Shown here in pieces: positions 24,635 through 35,770 of a stretch of DNA of 64,000 nt; within the stretch, counting starts at the first letter, position 1, and each line of letters begins with the position of its first letter. The stretch spans positions 27,240,318-27,304,317 of the forward strand of contig OZ026604.1 in the NCBI GenBank assembly GCA_964020085.1, in the 5' to 3' direction. The stretch is from Micromussa lordhowensis (lineage: Eukaryota > Cnidaria > Anthozoa > Scleractinia > Lobophylliidae). The notes below the pieces were generated by a model, which made no database searches, was not told where the DNA came from, and saw nothing but the letters and a program-made list of their open reading frames with translations. A program made the position numbers and the translations under genes.

Positions 24635-27600
24635 GGAGGCTCGAAAGGGTTTTTCGTTGCTATATTGCTTGTGAAACGATGGAAGACTACAAAGAAGGAT
24701 GTTTATTGGTGTGGGCAAACTATATGTCTCCTTGGGCTATACTTTAAGGGTACTTGTTACGTCATATCAGTTACCATGGCAACGCATGAGGTCCACAAAA
24801 GCGTCCTCTAAATTTCAGTTTTTGTAAATTATCTGAGAAACTAATTCGGTGACCTACCATTTTTATCTCTTTGTTGGAAAGTTCCTTAAATTCTTTAACT
24901 TTTCAGACAGTATGGAAAAATTCTATCTAGTAGAATTAAATATATTTAAAGAAAACGCGTTTTATGGCTTACAGAAAATTCCACTAGATAATTTTCCCCG
25001 AAACTTTTATATCTGAAGTGCCATCGCGAAAGGTGCGTGTATGCAAAAAATCAAGATAGGTCACCGAGCGAACTTTCGAGCTATAAACAAATGTTTTCCG
25101 AAGATTTTATTTCCGGTTGGCGCGATTTTACGCAGCATTAACTTCCGGTGTGCTGATTTTAATACTGATTCCGCTGACGCGTGCATCTTAGTTATGGCGT
25201 GTGTAGATTGCGCGCGCGCGTGCAGCTAAAAACCCTTTCGAGCCTCCTTAAATCATTCTTGGTTTCGAAAATCCGAGGGGAGTCTAGTAATAGCCAATCC
25301 TGTGACGCGGATTTGCTTACGTAGACAGTCTAAGCGGCTTACACGCGTTTTCTTCCTCCACGAAAACATCCACGCAACGCGCGTGGCACCATTTTCCACG
25401 GAAGAATTAGGCCCGGTTCAGACGCCGATCTTTTCATGAGCCGAACCCAATTGGTTGAATTAAGTACATGAAAAGTTCGGCGTCTGAATCAATTAAGAAC
25501 GGGTATTTCAATTTGGAACGCCTCAGCCATTCTTTTCGCCTGGCTTGGTCGGGAATTTCGCCTTTGGAACGCCTTTGAAACTACTTTGATTCAGACGCCG
25601 AACTTTTCATGAGCCGATCCTAATGCATAAATTATTATAACGTATTTTGCAAGCAGTTTAAGTTCTCGGTTTTTTTACAAGCAGTTTTGGTTCAAACAGA
25701 ATTAAGTTCTGCGAATTAAGTTCGACGTCTGAATCAACAGGCGTACTTTTGTTAATTTGGGTCGGTCCAAATTTGAATTAAGTTCGGCTCATGAAAAGAT
25801 CGGCGTCTGAACCGGACCTTAGGTACCATGTCTGAACTTGATAACTTGAGTACAATTTTCCATATTTCCGCAGTTGCTATAGGTTCCATTCCTGATCTAC
25901 CTGCTGAAACCTGCAAAGAAATCAAAGCAAGCGAAGAAGGACGAGCGGTCAGCGGCGAATACTGGTTTGATTCCATTGTACCTGGAAACACTGTGCTCGC
26001 TCCATGCGACATGGACACAGAAGGTAGAATATAAAATAAGAAAAACGCCTTTTCTTTGAACATGTTATCGTTTCATTTTTATAATGCCGGATCCCGCAAA
26101 AAAGTCTAATCTACCATATTCGTCGCACAATCTGTGTAGTAAGGGATGCCCATTCTGTTCTCACCTTAAGATTCTGCATGATTTGTTTTGGTGGGCAACA
26201 GATTGTGGAGAAGTCAAACACATGGCCTGGATATAGTATAAAGCACTTGCTTGATTTCTTCCCTGTTGCTCCTCTTGCATGATTTTTTTCAGCAGTTTAT
26301 GCTGTGCAGAAATTTTCCAACCCACCCACCCTCCCCTCCCCTAATTATAGAATGGTTATCTAAAAATTATAATTGGCTTATTCTTATTCAGACGTTGACG
26401 AGTGCAATGCCTCTATCTCTGTTTGTGACGTCAAAGCCTCTTGTCAGAATACTCTGGGATCTTACATTTGTATTTGTGAATCTGGACTTACTGGAAATGG
26501 AAAAACCTGCATTGGTAAGATGCATGCATGTGATTTGGTCAAAACTTCGTTACCATTAGGAGCTTTTTCGCACCGACATCATTTGTATTTCCTTTTCAGT
26601 TTTGAGATTATGATCATGATATGAAGCAAAGGAAAATTTTGTCTCTCTATTTATCGTTTGCCGGCGAACAATGATCTTACATGCGAGCTGTTTCATATCA
26701 ATCAGGAGCTTCACAAGTTGATCAAGTATCCTTCATTATTTTGTGGAAGATCTGCAAATTGAAAGTTACAATTTAAATTGGGCTTGTTTCTTTTAAGTGG
26801 CCTTCGTAATCTCACCCGTAAAACCTGGATACTTGAGTGACATGTCCGAAACGTATGAGATCTAAAATTTTACAATAACTGTAGAAGCTGTCGCGCGCTC
26901 ACTGGCTAATTTTCATCGTCAATTAATGGGTATTTTTAATTTATAGGATAAATATGGGTCGGTCACTTTCGAGTCGTTCAAGTTTAACAATTTGACGTCA
27001 GTTTCTCACGGGTCTGTCCTTTTATTGACGAGTCAGTGAGTCAGTGAGTCAGTGTGCGAGTGGGTCAGTAAGTCAGTGAGTCAGTGAGTCAGTGAGTCAG
27101 TGAGTCAGTGAGTCAGTGAGTCAGTGAGTCAGTGAGTCAGTGAGTCAGTGAGTCAGTGAGTCAGTGAGTCAGTGAGTCAGTGAGTCAGTGAGCGAGTGGG
27201 TCAGTGAGTCAGTGAGTCAGCGAGTCAGCGAGTCAGTGAGTCAGCGAGTCAGTGAGTCAGTGAGTCAGTGAGTCAGTGAGTCAGTGAGTCAGTGAGTCAG
27301 TGAGTCAGTGAGTCAGTGAGTCAGTGAGTCAGTGAGTCAGTGAGTCAGTGAGTCAGTGAGTCAGTGAGTCAGTGAGTCAGTGAGTCAGTGAGTCAGTGAG
27401 TCAGTGAGTCAGTGAGTCAGTGAGTCAGTGAGTCAGTGAGTCAGTGAGTCAGTGAGTCAGTGAGTCAGTGAGTCAGTGAGTCAGTGAGTCAGTGAGTCAG
27501 TGAGTCAGTGAGTCAGTGAGTCAGTGAGTCAGTGAGTCAGTGAGTCAGTGAGTCAGTGAGTCAGTGAGCGAGTGGGTCAGTGAGTCAGTGAGTCAGCGAA

Positions 27601-29859
27601 TCAGTGAGTCAGTGAGTCAGTGAGTCAGTGAGTCAGTGAGTCAGTGAGTCAGTGAGTCAGTGAGTCAGTGAGTCAGTGAGTCAGTGAGTCAGTGAGTCAG
27701 TGAGTCAGTGAGTCAGTGAGCGAGTGGGTCAGTGAGTCAGTGAGTCAGCGAATCAGTGAGTCAGTGAGTCACTGAGTCACCGAGTCACTGAGTATAATAA
27801 TTTAAAAGCAGAAAAGCTGAGCCCGTCTGGAATAAAAAGAGCCTGCTATTCTTTTCTTCTAAGATGTAGACGAGTGCAATGCTATACCTGGGGTCTGTGA
27901 CGACAATGCCAACTGTCAGAACACCGCTGGATCTTATATTTGCGTCTGCAACGCCGGATTTACTGGAGATGGTAAAACGTGCACTGGTAGGGATGTTATT
28001 CCTCAGTATCATAATCATCATAATTATAAGTTTCTCTAAGGATCGCTGTTTATGACATAAAGTTATTTTAGTTCCTATCTAGAATAACAAAGTACTCAAT
28101 GTTCTTTTGCTTTTAGATTTTGACGAATGCAGCTCTTCTACCACTGTCTGTGACGTCAATGCCAACTGTCAGAATAATTTTGGGTCTTATATCTGTTCCT
28201 GTAAAACAGGATTTGCTGGTGATGGCAATACGTGTACTGGTAAGATGGCGGAGTGTAAGAAGTTGATTAGAGCAATGCGCGTAGTTTAGTACCTTGGCCT
28301 TTTCCCTCAGAAGTAGTTTCTCAAATAACCTGAACTAAGGAGAAGCTAATTGCAGAAAGGCATTTGAGTAAAAATTATATGATATATACAAGTATCATTG
28401 ATAGAGCATTTTGCACTCAAATCTAATATATGACGTTAAGATCTCATTGCGAAATTGCTCACATAATACGTGAACAAAATATGCCAAATAGTTCCTTTAA
28501 GGAGTGATGGGTTGGTTTAGTGTCTAAGGTATAGCCATTTTATTAGCTAACAACGAGAGCAATATTTGCTTGGAAATATTACGCTTCTTTGTATCATTGT
28601 CAACTTGGTTCGTTTTTAGACATCAACGAATGCAGCGCTGCCCTATCAGATTGTGACGTCAATGCCGACTGTCAGAATACCCAGGGGTCCTATAGCTGTT
28701 CCTGTAAATCTGGGTTTACCGGAGATGGGAAAACTTGCACAGCTGGTAAGGGATATGTGTTAAGAGTTTGTTGGCGGGGTGGAACTTTCGAGAGAAAAGA
28801 AGACAAGGATCTTCAGTAGGAGTTCAGTTGCGGTATTTTGGTTCTATTTCACAGAGTATCCACTCTCAAACCTGAAGTACTGTTGTTGATCAGTCCCCGA
28901 TCCTACAACTTTTCTAAATTCACTTTGTTATTCTTGTGTTTTGTCCAGATGCAAGTTCTAACCCAGGTGCCTGTGCAGCTGTAGGAGTACAAGACCCGAA
29001 TATAATACCTAACGCCAAAATGACTGCAAGTTCAAATTATCTTTCATATTATCCATACAATGGTCGACTCAATGGAAACACGGGATGGTGTCAATTAACT
29101 TCATCCATCACAGGTACCGACTACCTCCAAGTCGATATGGGAGTCACGCGCTCAATCTGTGCGGTGGCCACGCAAGGAAAGAAGAATGGATCCTATGTTA
29201 CAAGTTACAAGCTCAAACTTTCTACTGATGGAGCTCACTGGACCACATACAAGGAAAACAACGTGGAAAAGGTATGTATTAAGCAATATTTAAGATTTGA
29301 TTAATTTTGTTGAAGAAAAAGAGGCAACCTCGTTCCCAGGGCTTTTCCCTTTTCAAAGGGAAGCCACTTAGAACGAGGTTGGAACAGAAGAAGTTAAGGT
29401 TTGTCTTTTAGTTTTAACATTGCTTCCTTCTTTTCTCGTCAGTAATCGCTCCTCCTTATTACTTTATTGAGTATTGTAATGAGAACTATCACAGTAGAAC
29501 CGAGCTATCCGGAATTCTTGCGTCTGTCCACCAGTGATCATAAGTAATGAAATGCGAGAATAAGTTGAAATAATTTGAGCTCAAGATAGCAAAGTTCGGA
29601 AAAAACCGAGTCCAGTCAACACTATCTCTTGTATGAAACAGAAACTTTCCTGTCAATGTTGGTCCACGTTAGATCAAATACTTCAGTTGCACCATTACAT
29701 ATTGCATCATTTGTTTTCCAGGTTTTTCAGGCAAATACAGATACAAACAGCATAAAACATCACACTTTAAACAACGCAGCAGTGGCCAGATATGTTCGAT
29801 TCTACCCTGTCACCCGTTCTAACTTCCCATGTATGAGGGCTGAAGTTTATGTGCAGTAA
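23107..29859 (+). CDS. Secreted PAN / fibrinogen-like fragment / 4x EGF / F5/8C protein
   Basis: Predicted coding exons: 23107-23422, 25874-26023, 26392-26514, 27864-27986, 28117-28239, 28620-28745, 28949-29271, 29722-29859 (1,422 nt, 473 aa plus stop). Residues 1-24 form a signal peptide. Residues ~25-105 are a PAN/apple-type module ([28 protein letters not shown]). Residues 106-155 match only the start of a fibrinogen-like module (ETCKEIK, SGEYWF, CDMDTEG) and lack the usual GGWT continuation. Residues 156-320 are four EGF domains of calcium-binding type, each starting DxNEC/DxDEC and carrying the Asn-hydroxylation pattern ([10 protein letters not shown]). Residues 321-473 are an F5/8 type C (discoidin) domain. 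Likely an extracellular adhesive or matrix protein; that role is inferred. Exons 1-6 join in phase 1. The first donor is AG|GCAAGT, a GC-AG intron. The start ATG was chosen because it opens a good signal peptide; ATG 23116 is an alternative. Confidence 0.87.
23716..23872. repeat. Foldback element in PAN gene intron
   Basis: Arms AGACCAATTTCGATATATTA and its approximate inverse (AATATATTTAAATTGGTCT), with a tighter inner stem (CTCTGGGGAATAA / TTATTCCCCAGAG). Confidence 0.75.
23973..24630. mobile_element. TIR element, 658 bp, TTA target duplication
   Basis: Ends GGACGTTCGCGCCC and GGGCGCGAACGTCC are exact inverses, flanked by TTA on both sides (23970-23972, 24631-24633). This is the pattern of PIF/Harbinger-type MITEs. 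Internally the phrases ACTTCCCACACACAGATTTT and GGGGTCACCGAAC each occur twice. Noncoding. Confidence 0.75.
24635..25247. mobile_element. TIR element, 613 bp, TTAA target duplication
   Basis: Ends GGAGGCTCGAAAGGGTTTTT and its inverse (AAAAACCCTTTCGAGCCTCC), bounded by TTAA (24631-24634, 25248-25251). TTAA targets are typical of piggyBac and Kolobok families. It abuts the previous element directly. Noncoding. Confidence 0.8.
25410..25818. mobile_element. Harbinger-like TIR element, 409 bp, TTA target duplication
   Basis: Ends GGCCCGGTTCAGACGCCGAT and its inverse, over about 35 bases with few mismatches, flanked by TTA (25407-25409, 25819-25821). Further internal inverted copies of the GACGCCGAACTTTTCATGAG motif occur. 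It ends 55 bp before the splice acceptor of the exon at 25874. Confidence 0.85.
27028..27791. repeat. (GTCAGTGA)n satellite array, ~95 units
   Basis: About 760 bp of an 8-bp unit in the intron between EGF exons 1 and 2. Variants GCGAGTGG mark positions near 27190, 27566 and 27718, spaced by whole numbers of units. Each unit contains GTGAGT and TGAGTCA. Edges carry GTCACTGA-type variants. Confidence 0.98.
29322..29380. repeat. Short hairpin repeat
   Basis: CAACCTCGTTC ... GAACGAGGTTG with an inner GCTTTTCCCTTT / AAAGGGAAGC stem, in the last intron of the first PAN gene. Confidence 0.6.
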
Positions 29860-30194
29860 AAGAAACTTCAAGAAATTGAAAGCAACGGTTACTTTGATAC
29901 TTCAGAAAATACTGAGCCTGAAATTGCGTCCGAGATCACGTTGAAAATATGTGACTATTTGCTATCTATATTGTAAATAACGTTTTTCTTTCAAATGTTG
30001 GTTTTTATGAACTAAGGCTCAGGAGAGGACCAAATCATTTGCCCTTCTCAATGCTTGGGACGCCATTGTCTTTTTCAATGTGAGCAAACCTGTTTATTGT
30101 TAACAAGAGCCGTTGAAGGGTACCCTTCGCCTTTTCTTGCCAATGATTAATGCAATGCATTGGCAGCACCAGAATTTTAATGTGCGTGTTTAAA

Positions 30195-30200
30195 AATAAA
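30195..30200 (+). terminator. Candidate polyadenylation signal AATAAA
   Basis: First AATAAA downstream of the stop codon of the first PAN gene, about 335 bp away. No transcript evidence. Confidence 0.4.
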
Positions 30201-30359
30201 GAAGAGTGTGTATACTCTAAAAGATAAAATTTAACAATAACGGTTCGCGAAACGGTAGAGACCCCAAAGAAAACGTAGATTAAAAGTATAATTAGTGTTT
30301 TAATTTAGAATGTCGCTATTATCTATATCTTTTCAACTATTCTAGTTGTTCAGGTTTTT

Positions 30360-30605
30360 GGCTTTGATCGCGCACAAAGCCTGACAGCTGTTTACTTCTT
30401 TGTGTGGAGGCGCGGTGGCCTCATGGTTAGTGCGTTCGCCTCCAGATCGAGCGGTCTGGGTTCGAGCCATGGCTGGGGAAGTTAAGTGAGGCACTTTACT
30501 CTCACAGTGTCTTGCTACACCCAGGTGTTTAAATTATGGATACTGGCGAATTTAATGCTGCGGGTAACCCTGACTAACATCCCATACTGCAGGGATGTGT
30601 GTCAT
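30360..30605 (+). mobile_element. tRNA-derived SINE, copy A
   Basis: Leader GCTTTGATCGCGCACAAAGC, then a tRNA-like head (GGAGGCGCGGTGGCCTCATG, B box GGGTTCGAGCC). The body has CACTTTACTCTCACAGTGTC, CACCCAGGTG and TAACATCCCATACTGCAGGG. It matches copy B at 33745 including the leader. Confidence 0.8.
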
Positions 30606-30757
30606 GTTTCGATAGTTGTCGTAAACTAAACCAAGGATTCCCACACAGGGGAAAAATGGTCAAAACGGTGGACAACTAAAGCAACTGAAAATTTATCGCT
30701 TACAAACTCATCTCACACACTACGCTTTGTGATACATTTGGGCAAATGACTCAAGAT

Positions 30758-30880
30758 AAATTTAAACGTTTATTCGTCTTAATATTCTAAAAGCGAATGA
30801 TATCAAAACCGCAGCTGGTCCAATGCCTAATGCTTCAGACGCGCGACATGAGGATTGATTTGTGTTGGTAATTTGATGAC
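30758..30880. repeat. Inverted partner of 16361-16528
   Basis: Reverse-complement match to the segment near the first PAN gene (see 16361-16528). Confidence 0.7.
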
Positions 30881-31520
30881 ACTAGCGTCTATTATTTTAG
30901 CCCCATACAAAACTTCTTGATTCTGTCCTACCTCCTACCTACCAATAAATGAATTTATTGTAAAAGATCTCATCCTCCTTCCTGTTCTCAACAATTTTTC
31001 CTTCCATTCGCCACAATTTAAGATGTGCAAAGGAAATCTCTTTAGAATGAATGCCGAGGAGCTATTATTAATCATTGAACTAGAGCATTTGAAAAATCTT
31101 AAGTGCGCTCTTCATCAAGAATTGCTCGAAAGGCCGCGCCATGTTTTTTTTATGGTTCTCCACAGGCTAGCCACTTAGCTATCGACAACTATTTGTTATC
31201 TATCGACAACTGAAAAGGAAAACATCTGCCACAACTGCTGAGAGCTTTTTATCGCCTCAGTTCAAAAGATTATTTAATTTAATATCTTCAGGCAATTATT
31301 AGAGAAGGCTGTTATTATGAACGACATCTTAAAAGTTTACACAGCATCTTGAACAGAACAGATGCATCAAAGCAGAGCACTTCCACGTTTCAGTATTGTC
31401 TTCGAACGAGGAGTTCACTGCATTGCAAATGTAATTAAGCCACCTTTGGTGCTTGACATTACATGGAACATTTTTTTTCGGTCAGAAATTTATAGTTTAT
31501 CCCACAATAAACATGTTGAA

Positions 31521-31754
31521 TAGCAAAGCGCGCGAGTTACGTCATGACTCAGACAAGACTCGGACAAACAAACCGGAATGGCGGACGATTTTCCTAAAAC
31601 ACTTTCTAAACAGCCGGTGTTCCTAAAACACATTTTTGAAACGAAACGTTCGCCTAGATTCCCTCTAGTTCTCTCAGAATACACTGATGTTGTATGAACC
31701 TCGTGGGGGATATAATCATTTGCAATCTATATTTAGGCCTCGCGCGCTTCGCTA
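31521..31754. mobile_element. TIR element inserted in the duplicated block
   Basis: Ends TAGCAAAGCGCGCGAG and the near-perfect inverse of CTCGCGCGCTTCGCTA, flanked by TTGAA (31516-31520, 31755-31759). The other copy of the block has TTGAATTGAATTG at the equivalent site (about 16965), without the element. 234 bp, noncoding. Confidence 0.75.
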
Positions 31755-31775
31755 TTGAATTGTTATAGTGTTACA

Positions 31776-31808
<33 letters not shown>

Positions 31809-31935
31809 GAGTTATTTTTTCATATGTATTATTAGCATGTAAAATGCAGTATTAACTTTTCTTGGTTAAACAGAATAATTACGTGGCTTTCGAAACGAGT
31901 TAAAATTCTGGGTTTAAGGCAACACCTGCCCTTAA

Positions 31936-32344
31936 GGCGGGGGTACACATGAAAGCTGTATTTTGGCTGGGTATTATGTTTTTTATGCAAATATCTTGTT
32001 TACGTTTCAAGCAATCAAGAATCTCTCTGCTCATCTCACATATCTCTGTTTTGGGTTGTTTTGGAAATTTTTTGGTGATTTTTAGGTATATTTGGAGAGA
32101 AATAGTTTTTCTCAAAGGATTAGTAAAATTGATGGAAATAGGAAATTTTGAAGATTTGTTGTTGTTTAAAAATAGAGTTTGAAATTAAAAAATTGGTAGA
32201 CACACTCCAAACAGTTGCCCAACAACCTGGGGTGCCATTGTGCGGTCGGGCAACTGTCTGGTGGTGTTCCATAACCCTTTTTTTCCCTTTCAACCTCTCT
32301 TTAAACTTACCAAAATTTCACTTAAATTCACGTGTACCCCTGCC
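31936..32344. mobile_element. TTAA-target TIR element inserted in the duplicated block
   Basis: Ends GGCGGGGGTACACATG and the inverse of CACGTGTACCCCTGCC, bounded by TTAA (31932-31935, 32345-32348). The paralogous block reads GCCCTTAATATAAACC with a single TTAA, a natural empty site. 409 bp, no transposase; Kolobok- or piggyBac-like. Confidence 0.85.
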
Positions 32345-32552
32345 TTAATATAAGAAACCATATGACAGTTACATAAACCGCTTTAATTTCAATCAAAATT
32401 TGGCCAATTAAGGAAGTACGGCAATTTGAACTTTGGATCAGTCTTCAACTGCTTTCCGCCCTCATCAGTCGATTTGTATGTCATGACTGACTTTTTTCAT
32501 TATGAGGAAGTTTGTAATGATTTATTAAGGCGACTGTTAAAAACTCGTGCGT

Positions 32553-33744
32553 TTACGGGTAAACTCATAGAAAGAATGGTCCATTCAACAGTATAGCAAA
32601 AATATCAGTGACGTCATCTATTGTTATTAATATGCCAACCAGAGAACTGTTGGCTGGTGAAACAAAGAATTCTTTTGTTTAACGTTTTGCACATTTAAAT
32701 AACAAAAACAATGTTTGCAAATAAATATCTTCCCTATACAGAAATTCAAAAATGCAAATTAATTTTAAAAATTGATGAGGCTCAGTGTAAAAAATGAATT
32801 ATTTATGCAATTGATGGCAGAATTTCTACTAACTTTTACTCGATAAATGTGTCAAGAACACTGCGACGTAAATTAAAATTGGGAGTTTTACTTCTGTTAT
32901 GATTCTTGGTTGATTTAAATGCCTGAGTGCAGAGTGTCGAGTACGAGGTAAGTTACACTAGTTTAGTTTGTTAATAACAATTGTGACCGCCAACATGCCG
33001 AGAAGAAAACCTCGCTAGAACTTAACTACATAAGAATTTTAGGGGAGCCATGAACAGAGTGACTGCAAGAGGCTTGACAAACAGCATTATCAATCCGCGT
33101 AACATTTGAAGAAACCAGCTAGGCTTGACTTTCGTTGGGTTTATATGACCAGAAAAGAAAGTATACAAATCAATATGTGGAAATAATCTTGTGATGAAAA
33201 AGATATTCAGTAGGTTACATTGTGCTTTCTTTTCTCACTTATTTTCCTTTTTATTGAGGAGTGGTGGGGGGAGAGAAGTTTGCGTTTATGACAACTCTTC
33301 AAAATGAGATGAACGAACTATACCACCCGAGTATTCAAGTCATAAAGGAAATTGTTTTATTTTGTTACTAAGATTGACCTGTGTGGAACCGCAAAACAAT
33401 GTATATTTAAGAAAATCAAATGAGGACAGAAAAACACATTCAAATTGTTTTTGTCTCCTGTTCAGGGAAATTCTGCTTATTAGTAAAGTTCACATCAAAA
33501 AGCCTATGGAATATTATCATGAACGAAATATAGTAGTAGACGAACTAAGTATCTTCTGGAAATTAATATCCGATGAACTGATATTGGACATTGTTGTCTC
33601 CAAAGTTATCGACTCCTAATCATCTCCTGGCAGATGGCGACTTTTTGTCGAGAGTTTTGGGTAATTTGACATGAGTTATTAAAGGGGGATTGTTATGATG
33701 TTCGACAAAGTTCGTTGTTGTATATGTTGTTGGAGTTTTTAATT
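32553..33744. other. Intergenic, no gene seen
   Basis: Upstream of the second PAN gene. An 85-residue frame at 33362-33619 has no recognised feature. Confidence 0.5.
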
Positions 33745-33961
33745 GGCTTTGACCGGGCACAAAGCCTGACAGCTGTTTACTTTTTTGTGTGGAGGCGCGG
33801 TGGCCTCGTGGTTAGTGCGTTCGCCTCCAGATCGAGCGGTCCGGGTTCGAGCTATGGCTGGGGAAGTTATGTGAGACACTACACTCTCACAGTGTCTCTC
33901 TACACCCAGGTGGATACTGGCGAATTGCTGGGGATAATCCTGACTAACATCCCATCCTGCA
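33745..33961 (+). mobile_element. tRNA-derived SINE, copy B
   Basis: Same leader, tRNA-like head and body as copy A (30360), with an internal deletion between CACCCAGGTG and GGATACTGGCG. It lies about 250 bp upstream of the second PAN gene's coding start. Confidence 0.8.
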
Positions 33962-34208
33962 GTGAGTTAACTTGTCGCTTCACGTGGTTCGTATGCGAAG
34001 ACTTACTGACTGAGTAACTAACAAATAGAGACGTTTCCGTTACGTAACTAATGCAAAGTGTATGGGAGAAAAAGAAGAGATTGTGCACACACCGTCGAAG
34101 ACTTTTCAACATAAATCTTGTAATTAAAGTTTGCCAGGCGAAGAATTTTCCTAAAATATTTCACTTACTTTGTCTTTTTTCCTTATTTTTAGCTTATGAT
34201 TTGCTAAA

Positions 34209-35734
34209 ATGGATTGGCTATTTCTTGTTTACATTATGATGAACATTTTCCTGGGTGGAACGTTCAGCAAAGAAGCTACCCAGCAATGTTCAAGTCAGCA
34301 CGCTATTTTTAACATGATGCTACGAGGACACATCTTAAACACGATGAACTCATCAAAGCCATTGGAGTGTCTTCAGGCTTGTCACAATAACGACCGATGT
34401 CAAAGCCTCAATTACGTCCTTTCCAAAAATACGTGCGAGCTGAATGACCGCACCATGGAAGCCAGACCTGAAGATTTCGTTTATAACTCAGACAGATATT
34501 ATTTCGGACGAGTTAGAAAAAGAGGTAAATGCAGTTGTTATATTGTACGAGAAATTTGAAAAAAGGTACTCAGGTAAATCTCAAATGTCAGTTGGTTCAC
34601 AGAGAAGCTTAAGCAACGACGACGACGACGCCTAGAAAAAAATGAATTTATATTTTACTAGAAAATTCGCAATTGTCTGGATCTTTTCAGTACGTCAATG
34701 GCTCTAAAAACGTGCAAAGGCTAAATGTGCAATGACAGCGCTCAATTACAAATGCAAATACGAAAAGTTCTTGTTTTGGAGAGGACGGCAAAGAAATTAA
34801 TGTACAAAAATTTATAACGCACATGCAAAACAATTGTTTTGCTCATTAGACTTTGGTGGTATTCTCGTTGCCATGGTCGTCGTGTTTTGCTTGAACATGG
34901 ACGACAAGCCCCTGTTACTATGGTCAATTAAACAACGAACTTCCCAACGTAATTCCCAGTAAGAGTTGCTTTTACGAGTCTTTGGTGCACAACCTTTCGT
35001 ATGGAATTGAGTTTTTCTTGTACGTTCATTGTCTTACAAATGAAACTCATTTCCATAAGAAAGGTCTTGCACCAGGATTCATTTTGAAAGTAACAGCAAC
35101 TCGGAAATGGCTTATTGCAAAACCACACATTATCACTTCTTCCACTTGGATATACAGCACTATATGGTATTTTTATTTGAAACCCGAATTGATATAGTAG
35201 CAAATTAGCATGAAGCTTCACACATCAAAGTTGTGCAAATACTTTTTCCCTAACTACCACTTGTTATTTTGATTGTGACAGGCTTAGTTATTTGTACTTC
35301 ACAGTTCCCCTTGGCTCCATTTCCGAGCTGCCAGCTGAATCTTGTAAAGAGATCAAGGACAGTGAAGGAGTCCAAGCGGTCAGCGGCAAATACTGGATAC
35401 ATTCACCTATACTGGGAAAGTCAGTACTCGCTCTCTGCGATATGGAGACAGAAGGTGACACGATAAATCTCTGGTGCAATGGAGGCGCTAAATCATTTCT
35501 ACAGGCTATTTTAAAATTTTTATTGACACATGAATTTGCTGTAGTTTCTATGGCGTCATGAACAACTAGAAATTCTCACCCATGGTGCTCCACGTATCGC
35601 AATGATTTCTTCCGCCTATACATTCCTTGCATACTGCGCGGGTTTTATTTCACGAGGAACAGCATATTTTATAGGAAAATTCATTACCTGACGAGGGAAT
35701 TTCGCGTTAAATTGCACGCGAAAACCGATATCGA

Positions 35735-35770
<36 letters not shown>

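Larger units (their letters stand above)
31241..32552. repeat. Segmental duplication, copy 2 (upstream of second PAN gene)
   Basis: Direct-orientation copy of 16648-17305, expanded by the insertions at 31521-31754 and 31936-32344. Shared anchors continue on both sides of each insertion, so it is a true duplication and not a chance match. Confidence 0.85.

Noticed and set aside
27028..27791. CRISPR-like repeat array
   Set aside because: Units are contiguous 8-mers without spacers, in a eukaryotic intron: a simple satellite.
34742..35221. Minus-strand ORFs between the first two exons of the second PAN gene
   Set aside because: No motif, and they lie in an intron of a well-supported gene.
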